Source: JBGOUJ01 sp041477005 (GTDB lineage: Bacteria > Acidobacteriota > Terriglobia > Bryobacterales > JACQDG01). From it: a stretch of DNA of 5,703 nt. The translations under genes and the position numbers were made by a program. A model generated the notes under the pieces. That model did not search any database. It was not told where the DNA came from and saw nothing but the letters and a program-made list of their open reading frames with translations. The DNA is taken from assembly GCA_041477005.1 (NCBI GenBank), contig JBGOUJ010000515.1, forward strand, positions 1-5,703, given 5' to 3'. The stretch's first letter is position 1. Every line of letters starts with the position of its first letter. Positions 1 to 5,703 of the stretch are shown one piece after another.

Positions 1-887
1 AACGGCAGAGCTTCGGCGCGCCGCATCCAGTTCTCGCCGGTGCAGATCGGCACGTGCGAAGCGGCCGTGAGCCGCCGCCAGCTTTCCGAATACGCCACCG
101 GCAGCGGGTCCTCCAGCCACAGCGGCCGAATCGGCTCGACGGCCTCAGCGAGCTCGATCGAGGTGCGCAGGTCGTATTCCCAATGGTTGTGGACCATGAT
201 GTCGTGGCCCCAGCCTATCGCCTCCCGGCAGTTCTCGTAACCCTGCCGGATGCGGCGCAGCTCTTCGGTGGAGAGCCGGCGATTGGCCAGATCGCGGCCC
301 GGGTCGGCGCCGGGGCTGGTGTGCTGCGGCCCGAACTTGTGCCCCGTGAAGCCGCTCGGGTCGGCGCGCACGGCTTGCGCCCAGTCGCGGCAGGAGCCTT
401 TGTCCAGCATGTCCTGCGGGCCGGCGTGATTATATACGCGAACGCGATCGCGGAACCGTCCCCCGAGCAGGGTCGCCGCCGGCACGCCCAAAATCTTCCC
501 CGCCAGATCCCACAGGGCCATCTCGATGCCGCTCACCGCGCGCATCAGGGCGTGAGCGGAGCCATCCGTGCGCGTGGCGAGCCCAACGTAGATCGCGTCG
601 ATCTCGAGCGGGTCCTTGCCGGTGAGCGCCGGTTTCAGAGCCATCACCTGCTCTTTCACTCCCACGCCGGGGCTTCCATAAGCCTCGCCAATACCGTAGA
701 GGCCGGCGTCGCTTTCCACTTTCACCAGGGTGTAGGTCCGCGGCCCCTGAAACACCATCGCCTTAAGGTCGCGAACCTTCACCCTGCCCTTTTCGGCCGC
801 GGCCAGCAGGTGATACCGGGTGAGGAACGATGCCGCCGGCAGCGCCGCCATCAAAGCGAGAAAGCGCCGGCGCGAATACGAGTTCAT
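1..887 (-). CDS. Tat-exported mandelate racemase/muconate lactonizing enzyme family protein (enolase superfamily), 3' end missing
   Basis: This is a 295-residue N-terminal part of an enolase-superfamily enzyme; the gene runs off the window start. The family abstracts a proton alpha to a carboxylate, usually to dehydrate or racemise sugar acids, with Mg2+ bound in a TIM barrel. The N terminus has a Tat motif (SRRRFLAL, residues 5-12) and then a hydrophobic stretch, which suggests export after folding. The capping domain covers about residues 36-150 and includes the family signature AVSGIEMALWDLAGK (117-131). In the barrel, FTGHKFGP (180-187) sits at the KxK position and keeps only the second Lys (K184). 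The metal-ligand strands read VHNH (232-235), LWLEDP (E259) and CTGEN (E285). The first ligand appears to be His233 where Asp is usual. The ATG is preceded by AAGGA 8 nt upstream. The last barrel strands and the C-terminal acid/base residues lie outside the window, so the substrate cannot be assigned. Family is secure; a sugar-acid dehydratase role is a guess. Confidence 0.9.
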   Translation of the reverse strand, partial: MNSYSRRRFLALMAALPAASFLTRYHLLAAAEKGRVKVRDLKAMVFQGPRTYTLVKVESDAGLYGIGEAYGSPGVGVKEQVMALKPALTGKDPLEIDAIYVGLATRTDGSAHALMRAVSGIEMALWDLAGKILGVPAATLLGGRFRDRVRVYNHAGPQDMLDKGSCRDWAQAVRADPSGFTGHKFGPQHTSPGADPGRDLANRRLSTEELRRIRQGYENCREAIGWGHDIMVHNHWEYDLRTSIELAEAVEPIRPLWLEDPLPVAYSESWRRLTAASHVPICTGENWMRRAEALP

Positions 888-928
888 TTTTCTTGTCCTT
901 TCCGTCGGCCCGAAAGCCAGCTTTGATG

Positions 929-957
929 ATTGTACTCGTTCGCGCAAGATTTGGTAG
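929..957 (-). promoter_or_regulatory. candidate promoter for the enolase-superfamily gene
   Basis: On the minus strand a good -10 box, TACAAT (929-934), lies about 40 nt upstream of the ATG at 887. The sequence 17 nt further upstream is CTACCA (952-957), a poor -35 match. The -35 area lies within one arm of the inverted repeat at 951-987. That layout is what one expects if a bound regulator controls this promoter. The -10 is seen directly; promoter activity is inferred. Confidence 0.4.
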
Positions 958-987
958 TGTCCTATTCACTCTTAGGACACCACCCAA
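951..987. promoter_or_regulatory. operator-like inverted repeat in the divergent intergenic region
   Basis: GTGTCCTA (957-964) and TAGGACAC (973-980) are perfect 8-nt arms separated by 8 nt. The symmetry continues outward with one mismatch and one extra base (TTGGTA on the left, CACCCAA on the right), giving nearly 14 matched positions per side. No T-tract follows either arm, so a terminator is unlikely. The arm spacing suits a dimeric helix-turn-helix protein. The repeat overlaps the -35 area of the leftward promoter and sits just upstream of the rightward -35 (991). No regulator gene is present in the window, so the binding protein is unknown. Confidence 0.5.
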
Positions 988-990
988 GAT

Positions 991-1019
991 TTGCTATCCG
1001 GGATTCTCTTGTGTATTCT
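991..1019 (+). promoter_or_regulatory. candidate sigma-70 promoter facing the methyltransferase
   Basis: TTGCTA (991-996) and TATTCT (1014-1019) are separated by 17 nt, a reasonable match to -35 and -10 boxes. It would leave an untranslated leader of roughly 155 nt before the ATG at 1183. The long leader shows no structure I recognise. The boxes are seen; use as a promoter is inferred. Confidence 0.35.
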
Positions 1020-1171
1020 GGGATGCTTGGTAGACTGCGCGCAGAATGTCAGCGCCACCGACCGAGGATGAGTAGAATAGCTCTCGTAGGAGGTCAAGGG
1101 CGCTCAAGAAACTGTGCACGGCAAGAACGCTCGATCAGCCGGGGGTCCCCGAGAGGGCTTCAGACCGGGAC

Positions 1172-1180
1172 GGCGGTGAT
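1172..1180 (+). promoter_or_regulatory. ribosome binding site that fixes the methyltransferase start
   Basis: GGCGGTGAT matches the Shine-Dalgarno sequence GGAGGTGAT at 8 of 9 positions. Its GG-GG core ends 6 nt before the ATG at 1183, a good distance. The next in-frame ATG, at 1195, would be 18 nt away. An in-frame TAG at 1180-1182 rules out any start further upstream. Confidence 0.6.
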
Positions 1181-1182
1181 AG

Positions 1183-1860
1183 ATGCCTGTTTCTATGGAT
1201 GCTGTAGCAATCTTCGAGGCTGAATCTTACATCCAGGCGCGGCCGGCCCGGCTGCGAAACCTCTTCGCTCACGTCGATCCCAAAACCCTCGCCGGCAAGC
1301 GGGTCTTCGAAGCCGGCTGTGGGACCGGCGCGATGGGGGAGGAGTTCGCCAAGCTTGGTTGCCGCGTCGTCAGCGTCGACGCCAGCGAGCAGTTCATTGC
1401 CACTTTGCGGAAGAGATTTCCCGGCCGCGAGGCCCATGTCATGGATCTGGAGCGCCAGGATCCCTCCCAGCTCGGAGCCTTCGATATTGTCCTCTGCTTT
1501 GGAATTCTTTATCATCTTTCGAGACCCACCGCTTTCCTGGCCGCGTGCGCCCGGATGGCGCCGGAAATCTATCTGGAAACGATGGTGTGCGATTCCGAAG
1601 AGGCCGTTTACCAGGTGGTCCCCGAGGAAGGGCCCGACCAGGCGATTTCCGGTTTCGGCTGCCGGCCCAGCCTTCCCTGGATCTCCATGGTGATGGGCCA
1701 CTACGGCTTCGACGTGCGGGACATTTCTTCCGGCGCCGCCAACTGGGGCGGTGGGGCGCCGTCGGTCTTCGACTGGACGCCGCTCAACGACTCCGCCTGG
1801 ATGCGGGATGGTGCGTTTCTGCGAAAGATGCTCCTCTGCGCCAGAAAGAAGGACCGCTGA
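1183..1860 (+). CDS. class I SAM-dependent methyltransferase
   Basis: The 225-residue protein has a Rossmann-type methyltransferase core and no signal peptide, so it should be cytoplasmic. Motif I, VFEAGCGTG (41-49), is the SAM-binding glycine loop. The acidic residue that normally contacts the SAM ribose is D66 in VVSVDAS. The later motif FDIVLCFGILYHL (100-112) resembles methyltransferases acting on sugars, lipids or small natural products. The C-terminal part (about 130-225) is rich in aromatic residues and probably forms the acceptor site; the acceptor cannot be read from sequence. The gene is transcribed alone on this strand, divergent from the enolase-superfamily gene and convergent with the FMN enzyme pair, so context gives little help. 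A 15-codon frame begins at the overlapping ATG (1860) but looks like chance. Methyltransferase assignment is firm; the substrate is unknown. Confidence 0.88.
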   Translation: MPVSMDAVAIFEAESYIQARPARLRNLFAHVDPKTLAGKRVFEAGCGTGAMGEEFAKLGCRVVSVDASEQFIATLRKRFPGREAHVMDLERQDPSQLGAFDIVLCFGILYHLSRPTAFLAACARMAPEIYLETMVCDSEEAVYQVVPEEGPDQAISGFGCRPSLPWISMVMGHYGFDVRDISSGAANWGGGAPSVFDWTPLNDSAWMRDGAFLRKMLLCARKKDR

Positions 1861-2064
1861 TGGCCGGGGTTCCAGACTGGGTCGGCGAAATGACGGCTCT
1901 CGGCTGAAGACGACGCCGGCCTGCTTTCCGGCTTCCCCAGATGCCGCCGCGGACCGGCGGGCGAGGGCGCTCGTATCGGAGACTACCAGCCAATAGGACA
2001 GCCCGATCTGGGTTATTCCTGGAGGCCTGATGCGAACTGGCTGTTGTGCGGTTGCCGGCCCATC
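1861..2064. other. convergent intergenic stretch without recognised features
   Basis: This stretch separates the 3' ends of the methyltransferase and the downstream FMN enzyme gene. The only hairpin noted is GCCGG (1915-1919) with CCGGC (1928-1932). It is short and has no T-run, so I do not call it a terminator. No RNA gene, repeat or credible small ORF was seen. Confidence 0.5.
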
Positions 2065-3162
2065 CTACCGCTTGACCATCCGGACCAGATTGCGGTCGAG
2101 CGCCGCCAGGCTGGGCTTGCTACAGAGACCCATCGTGCGAGCCGTCTCGCTCTGCAGCATCTCTAGAACGGTCTGGACGCCCTCGCTGCCGTAAGCAGCC
2201 AGGCCCCATAGCGGCGGGCGCGCCACCAGAACCGCGCGTGCGCCCAGCGCCAGCGCTTTCACGATGTCGGTGCCACGGCGAAAATTACCGTCGATCAGTA
2301 CCGGCGCCCGGCCCTCCACCGCATCCACCACCGAGCGAAGCATCTCGATCGGCGACGCCAAGCCTGGCACAAAACGCCCGCCGTGGTTGGAGACGATGAT
2401 CCCCTGGACGCCCTTTTCCACGGCGATCCGCGCCTCCTCGGCGCTCATGATGCCCTTCAGCACTACCGGCGCCTGGGCCGCCTGGCGCACCTGGTCCACG
2501 ACCGCCCAATCCATTCGCGGATTCGCCATCACCGGGAGCTTGGCGGGATCGGGCGCCCCGCCTGCTCCGAGCGGCCGGTACGGCGTGCCCACGGTCACGC
2601 ACACCACCTTGCAACCGGCCTTTACCGCCTGCCGCACGCGATTCAAAACGGGGACCATGTCGCTTTCCGGGTAGACCTGATACCAAAGGGTTGTTTTGGC
2701 TTCGGCAGCGATCTTCTCGATCGGCTGACTGCAGCGTCCGCTGATCACCACAGCCGCCTGAGCCGCGGAGGCGCCCCGCACCATCGCCAGCTCGCCTTCC
2801 GGATGGAATTTCTGCTGGTGAGACGCCGGTCCGACCAGGATCGGGGCGTACATCTTCTGTCCGAACAGCTCCACCGTCAAATCTAACTGCCGGACGTTTA
2901 TGAGCCTCCGCGGGCGGAAGATCATTCGCTCAAACGCCTGGCGATTACTCCCGGCAATCGCCGCGCAAACCGTGCTTGGCAGCTTGCGCTGGGCCATGGC
3001 TTCGACCTCGAACACGTTCACCAGCTCGCCCCGGGGAGTGATGCGGCCCGGGGGTTCACCGGAGAGATCGGGCGCCTGCCCCTGCGCCCCGAGGAGTGGC
3101 GATCCCGACGCCCAGAGTCCCAGACTCGTGAGAGCCGCCCGTCGCGTGCATTTCGCGCTCAT
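2065..3162 (-). CDS. Tat-exported FMN-dependent alpha-hydroxy-acid dehydrogenase-like protein, active site divergent
   Basis: The 365-residue protein belongs to the glycolate oxidase / lactate dehydrogenase (flavocytochrome b2) family, a TIM barrel that oxidises 2-hydroxy acids using FMN. A Tat motif (TRRAAL, 6-11) and a hydrophobic segment lead to a likely export site near residue 25. Conserved features are APILVGPA (106-113), HPEGELA (120-126), WYQVY (160-164), the FMN lysine K236 in VVLKGI, SNHGGR with catalytic His260 and Arg263, and the FMN-phosphate region LIDGNFRRGTD (289-299). By-eye alignment with spinach glycolate oxidase shows losses. The N-terminal segment carrying Tyr24 is shortened, Asp157 is replaced by Gly192 (TVGTP), and Arg164 falls on Gly199. 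The loop after this strand is also much shorter than usual. The ATG overlaps the upstream gene's stop (ATGA) and is preceded by AAGGA 10 nt away. The family is clear; whether it still oxidises hydroxy acids is uncertain. Confidence 0.88.
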   Translation of the reverse strand: MSAKCTRRAALTSLGLWASGSPLLGAQGQAPDLSGEPPGRITPRGELVNVFEVEAMAQRKLPSTVCAAIAGSNRQAFERMIFRPRRLINVRQLDLTVELFGQKMYAPILVGPASHQQKFHPEGELAMVRGASAAQAAVVISGRCSQPIEKIAAEAKTTLWYQVYPESDMVPVLNRVRQAVKAGCKVVCVTVGTPYRPLGAGGAPDPAKLPVMANPRMDWAVVDQVRQAAQAPVVLKGIMSAEEARIAVEKGVQGIIVSNHGGRFVPGLASPIEMLRSVVDAVEGRAPVLIDGNFRRGTDIVKALALGARAVLVARPPLWGLAAYGSEGVQTVLEMLQSETARTMGLCSKPSLAALDRNLVRMVKR

Positions 3163-3177
3163 GGGAAGTCCGTCCTT
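3159..3177 (-). promoter_or_regulatory. translational coupling site between the two FMN enzyme genes
   Basis: The stop of the upstream gene and the start of the downstream gene share ATGA (3162-3159 on the minus strand). A Shine-Dalgarno AAGGA (3173-3177) lies inside the upstream coding region, 10 nt before the ATG. This supports the chosen start and suggests that both proteins are made from one mRNA in linked amounts. Confidence 0.7.
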
Positions 3178-4373
3178 ACCAGGGTGCGATCGATCGACGC
3201 GAGCGTGGGGCGTCCGGTGGACGCCATGGCCATCACCAGCTCCGCCTGCACCATGCGGAGCACGCGCTCGACCCCGGGGACGCCATAGGCGCCGAGGCCC
3301 CAGCGCGGCGCGCGGCCCAAGCAGACGGCCTTGGCGCCCAGGGCCAGCGCTTTCAGGACATCGGCGCCCCGGCGGAAACCGCTGTCGATGAGCACCGGGA
3401 TTCGTCCTTGCACGGCGTCCACGATCTCCGGCAAGACCTCCAGGCTGGAAGGGGCGTATTCCAGGTAGCGGCCGCCGTGGTTAGAGACCACAATCCCGTT
3501 GAGCCCGTGCTCCACGCACAGCCGGGCGTCCTCCGCGGTCAGGATGCCTTTGGCCAACAGTGGAACCTGGATCAGGGGGCGAATGGCTTCTACGAGCTTC
3601 CAGTCAACCCACGGCGTCTGCGCCTGGGCCCCATACCAACTGATCTCGGAGCCGCCCTGTCGCGCGCGGGCTCGCCGTGTCGAGGCTTGGCGCGCAGACG
3701 ACGGCGGGATCAGGTTTCGGTTGCGCTGCGTCCGCTCCCGATGCGGGCCGTACTGCACATCCACAGTCAGGGCAACGGCCTGGCACCCGGCCGCCTGCGC
3801 GCGGTCCAAAAGCTCCCGGTTGCCTTCCAGGTCTTCCCGGGCATAGAGCTGGTACCACAGTGGACCCTTGGCTGCGGCAGCAATTTTATCGATGGGAAAG
3901 CTGGCGTTGATGCTCACGATCATCGGCGTGTTCGAGGCCGCGGTCGCCCCCTGGTGCGTGGCCAGCTCGCCTTCCGGATGCAGTTGGCCGTGGCCGGCAG
4001 TCGGCGCGACCATGATGGGGAAGGCCATCTTCGTGCCCAGCACCTCGGTTGCGGTGTCGACCGAGCTGACGTCCACCACTCCCTTGGGAATCAGCTCCAC
4101 CCAATCAAACGCTTCCCGATTGCGGCGCAGGTTCACCTCGTCTTCGACGCCCATGGCCGTGTAGTCGTAGGCCTCCCGCGGGACCTTGACGTAGGCCACC
4201 GGCTCAAAGTCAAAGGCGGTGACCAGTTCGTTGATGCCGGGAACGCGGCTATGATCCCGGAAGGGATCCTGCTGCCCTCGCAGCAGCGGCGAGCCGGCCA
4301 GGAATGCCGCGAAGCCCCGCAGCGCCGAGCGCCGCGTGCTGCCTTTGCGCCATTGGCTTTCCAACCTTCCCAT
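3159..4373 (-). CDS. Tat-exported FMN-dependent alpha-hydroxy-acid dehydrogenase/oxidase, complete active site
   Basis: The 404-residue protein is a member of the glycolate oxidase / L-lactate dehydrogenase family and should oxidise a 2-hydroxy acid to a 2-oxo acid. The N terminus carries a Tat motif (STRRSALRG, 12-20) and a short hydrophobic region, so a periplasmic location is likely. By-eye alignment with spinach glycolate oxidase finds every classical residue: Y71 (Tyr24, in YDYTAMG), Y177 (Tyr129, in WYQLY), D205 (Asp157, in LTVD), R212 (Arg164), K275 (Lys230), H299 and R302 (His254 and Arg257, in SNHGGR), plus LIDSGFRRGAD (328-338) and LGR (352-354) for FMN phosphate. The loop at about 210-245 is unusually rich in Arg (STRRARARQGG). 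The start at 4373 lies about 19 nt after the predicted transcription start of a strong promoter, with a weak GGAA 7 nt upstream. It is the first gene of a two-gene operon with its divergent paralog. Substrate and electron acceptor (oxygen or a respiratory carrier) cannot be told from sequence. Confidence 0.92.
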   Translation of the reverse strand: MGRLESQWRKGSTRRSALRGFAAFLAGSPLLRGQQDPFRDHSRVPGINELVTAFDFEPVAYVKVPREAYDYTAMGVEDEVNLRRNREAFDWVELIPKGVVDVSSVDTATEVLGTKMAFPIMVAPTAGHGQLHPEGELATHQGATAASNTPMIVSINASFPIDKIAAAAKGPLWYQLYAREDLEGNRELLDRAQAAGCQAVALTVDVQYGPHRERTQRNRNLIPPSSARQASTRRARARQGGSEISWYGAQAQTPWVDWKLVEAIRPLIQVPLLAKGILTAEDARLCVEHGLNGIVVSNHGGRYLEYAPSSLEVLPEIVDAVQGRIPVLIDSGFRRGADVLKALALGAKAVCLGRAPRWGLGAYGVPGVERVLRMVQAELVMAMASTGRPTLASIDRTLVRTDFP

Positions 4374-4398
4374 AGACTGTTCCGGCCCTTCGCGCAGA

Positions 4399-4427
4399 GC
4401 ATACTCTTGGGCTGTCCTCTCGTCAAG
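4399..4427 (-). promoter_or_regulatory. strong sigma-70-type promoter of the FMN enzyme operon
   Basis: On the minus strand TTGACG (4422-4427) and TATGCT (4399-4404) are separated by exactly 17 nt, close to the ideal -35/-10 arrangement. Predicted transcription begins near 4392, about 20 nt before the ATG at 4373. I see no operator-like repeat around it, so nothing suggests how it is regulated. The palindrome found at 951-987 is not repeated here. Confidence 0.75.
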
Positions 4428-4504
4428 TGTTGGGATCCTGGGAATGGTTACGTAGAGTTCGTCCGGTAAAGATTATCGTAATGGGCGCCGGCCGGGGGCG
4501 ATAG

Positions 4505-4540
4505 AAAAAACCGGCGCCGCCCGCGAAGGACGGCGCCGGT
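4505..4540 (-). terminator. intrinsic (Rho-independent) terminator after the TonB receptor remnant
   Basis: Read on the minus strand, ACCGGCGCCG (4540-4531) pairs with CGGCGCCGGT (4519-4510), a perfect 10-bp GC-rich stem with an 11-nt loop, followed directly by six T residues (4510-4505). It begins 26 nt after the stop codon of the receptor remnant. It would stop transcription coming from 5' of the receptor before it reaches the FMN operon promoter, so that operon is an independent unit. Confidence 0.88.
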
Positions 4541-4565
4541 CTTGTAAGGTTGAAAACGCCGCGCG

Positions 4566-5327
4566 CTAGAACTCCAGCCGGAAGATGATCATCGTCTCGG
4601 TCACCGCGCCGAGGCCGGAAAATCCCCCTTGCTGGGATGTGATCTTGCCGAACGTCTGGGGATTGCGGAAGTCCACCACTACCGACGACGGCGCAGAGAA
4701 GAACGGATACTTGAACGGCTCGGTGAAATCGGCGCGCAACGTTCCCTTGATGCGCTCCGTAATGGGAATGGCCTTCGACAAAGAGAACTGGTGCCAGAAC
4801 ATGCCAGGCCCGTTGACAATGTTCCGTCCCACCTGTCCCGGCGTGAACGAAGCCGGAATGGCAAAGGCGTTGATGTCGGCCCACGGCAAGGCGCACGCGA
4901 TGATGAACCGGCAGGGACCCTTCCGGTCCCAGTTCAGCTTGATATCGTCGTACGTTTTCCCGGGCGCCATATTCGGACGCTGCGCCCCCGGCAGGTAAAC
5001 GTTGGTCGCGCCACCGGCCAGCCCGCCGTTTTGTGTAAAGGTAATCGGGGCTCCCGTCTCGGCGCTTTGGATGGCCGACAACTGCCAGTTGCCCAGGATC
5101 TTCGTCACCACACGGTTGCTATTGTTCAGGAAGTGTTTTCCCCTGCCGAACGGCAAGTCCCAAATCGCATAGGTGATCCAACGGTGCGCGACGTCGTAAT
5201 TGGACCGCCCTTTCTCGAGCCTGCGGTTATATTAGGTGATCCCGCTGGCCGCGCTATCGTCGCTAGCCTCGTCGATTGACTTGCCCCAGGTGTAGAACGA
5301 GGTGAAGGCAAATCCCGCTTCTTGCGG
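4566..5327 (-). pseudogene. 3' remnant of an Oar-like TonB-dependent outer-membrane receptor, with an in-frame stop
   Basis: This is the C-terminal part, about 250 codons, of a large TonB-dependent receptor. Relatives with an N-terminal carboxypeptidase-regulatory-like domain are typically about 1000-1200 residues. Family hallmarks in order are FTSFYTWGKSIDEASDDSA (about 5247-5306), GRSNYDVAHRW (about 5178-5210), LPFGRGKHFL (5127-5156), GNWQLSAIQSAETGAPITF, VGRNIVNGPGMFWHQFSLSK, RADFTEPFKYPFF and a C-terminal RLEF ending in Phe, the usual outer-membrane assembly signal. A TAA at 5232-5234 interrupts the frame; similarity continues on both sides in the same frame, so one base change (for example CAA to TAA) explains it. 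Beyond about 5313-5327 receptor similarity stops in all minus frames and a plus-strand ORF begins. Plug, signal peptide and most of the barrel are missing. It is very likely non-functional. The right boundary is approximate. A sequencing error at the stop or an assembly chimera at the junction cannot be excluded. Confidence 0.8.
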
Positions 5328-5703
5328 ATGGCGGAAGAGTATAAGAGGATCGTCCAACTCAACGCCAGCCCATCGCCCCAGGATCGGGCAGAGGCGCAGC
5401 GGCTGATCCAAAATCCGCCGGCGGAACTGGTCCAAGAAGCGCGTCGGGCGGGGGACGAATTGACGAAATCGCGACGTGTTGTCCACCTGCCGGCCATGAC
5501 AATGCTGGGTCTGGAGTCCGTTCCCCCTGACCCGGAAATCTCTGACACCCATTTCATGCTCTCCTGGTTCTCTTGGTTCAGGTACGGGAAATCCTTCCCG
5601 CAGCTCGCGGAAGAGGGGAAAACGGACTGGAAGGCCGCCAAGCAGTTCCTCAATGTGGTGCGCGACTACGAAGCGTGGCGCTTCGGAAAGCTTAACCCGG
5701 ACC
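5328..5703 (+). CDS. hypothetical protein, 3' end beyond the window
   Basis: An open frame of at least 125 codons runs off the right edge. I do not recognise the family. The translation looks like real protein, with balanced composition, a charged helical N-terminal region (about 1-50, rich in Glu, Gln, Arg and Ala), then PAMTMLGLESVPPDPEISD (56-73). An aromatic stretch, FMLSWFSWFRYG (76-87), comes next, followed by KTDWKAAKQFLNVVRDYEAW (98-117), probably a helix. No signal peptide and no catalytic motif is visible. The frame is open back to a TGA at 5277; the first ATG is at 5328 and a TTG lies at 5322. No well-placed ribosome binding site precedes the ATG: GAGGTGAAGG (5299-5308) is too far away. 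The ORF starts where receptor similarity on the other strand ends, so it may itself have lost its 5' end at the junction. It is preferred over the overlapping minus frames because those read as low-complexity shadows. Confidence 0.55.
   Translation, partial: MAEEYKRIVQLNASPSPQDRAEAQRLIQNPPAELVQEARRAGDELTKSRRVVHLPAMTMLGLESVPPDPEISDTHFMLSWFSWFRYGKSFPQLAEEGKTDWKAAKQFLNVVRDYEAWRFGKLNPD

Noticed and set aside
54..926. Long plus-strand open frame of 290 codons
   Set aside because: It lies antisense to the enolase-superfamily gene, whose minus-strand translation has a Tat signal, a family signature and metal-ligand motifs. The plus frame has no recognisable protein features.
930..1223. Plus-strand open frame of 97 codons upstream of the methyltransferase
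   Set aside because: It covers the promoter region and the palindrome, has no plausible ribosome binding site, and its translation resembles nothing known.
1915..1932. Hairpin GCCGG/CCGGC after the methyltransferase as a terminator
   Set aside because: The stem is only 5 bp and no T-run follows; it is far weaker than the terminator at 4505-4540.
3408..4469. Plus-strand open frame of 353 codons opposite the complete FMN enzyme
   Set aside because: Its composition is rich in Arg, His, Gln and Gly, as expected for the reverse strand of a GC-rich gene. The minus frame has every catalytic motif of the FMN family.
5170..5242. Direct repeat TAGGTGATCC at 5170-5179 and 5233-5242, one copy next to the in-frame stop
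   Set aside because: A 10-nt repeat is expected by chance in a window of this size, and both copies encode normal receptor residues (Ile-Thr), so it does not show a duplication.
5126..5653. Minus-strand open frames covering 5330-5650 as the missing receptor 5' part
   Set aside because: Their translations are rich in Ser, Arg and Ala and show no TonB receptor motifs. The plus frame over the same bases looks far more like protein.
1..5703. CRISPR array, tRNA, rRNA or complete insertion sequence
   Set aside because: No regularly spaced repeats, tRNA-like cloverleaf, rRNA sequence or transposase motif was seen on either strand.

Overview
The window is GC-rich bacterial DNA. It most resembles Acidobacteriota of the Solibacter/Bryobacter type. 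This placement is inferred from three things: the C-terminal barrel style of a large Oar-like TonB-dependent receptor (4566 to about 5327, minus), metabolic enzymes that carry twin-arginine (Tat) signals, and the GC-rich codon use. It was not checked by any search.

Layout from left to right. (1) 1-887, minus: the first 295 codons of a Tat-signal enolase-superfamily (mandelate racemase / muconate lactonizing type) enzyme, cut off by the window start. (2) 888-1182: a non-coding divergent region with a near-perfect inverted repeat (951-987) between two candidate sigma-70 promoters. (3) 1183-1860, plus: a class I SAM-dependent methyltransferase. (4) 1861-2064: a convergent intergenic stretch with no convincing feature. 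(5) 2065-3162 and 3159-4373, both minus: two tandem FMN-dependent alpha-hydroxy-acid dehydrogenase/oxidase paralogs. They are translationally coupled by an ATGA overlap, and the upstream gene has a strong promoter at 4399-4427. (6) 4505-4540: a textbook intrinsic terminator on the minus strand, following (7) 4566 to about 5327, minus, the 3' remnant of a TonB-dependent receptor gene. This remnant has an in-frame TAA and no 5' part. (8) About 5328-5703, plus: a convincing but unrecognised open frame that runs off the window and begins exactly where receptor similarity stops.

Functionally, the enolase-superfamily enzyme and the two FMN enzymes fit oxidation or dehydration of small hydroxy-acids or sugar acids, apparently outside the cytoplasm because all three have Tat-type N termini. 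The upstream FMN enzyme (3159-4373) keeps every classical active-site residue. Its downstream partner (2065-3162) has lost several and may have a changed or non-catalytic role. The methyltransferase has no obvious link to this chemistry.

I found no clear new defence or mobile system. The points most worth a second look are the receptor/ORF junction near 5313-5330, the divergence within the FMN pair, the His-for-Asp metal-ligand position in the enolase-superfamily enzyme, and the operator-like palindrome.
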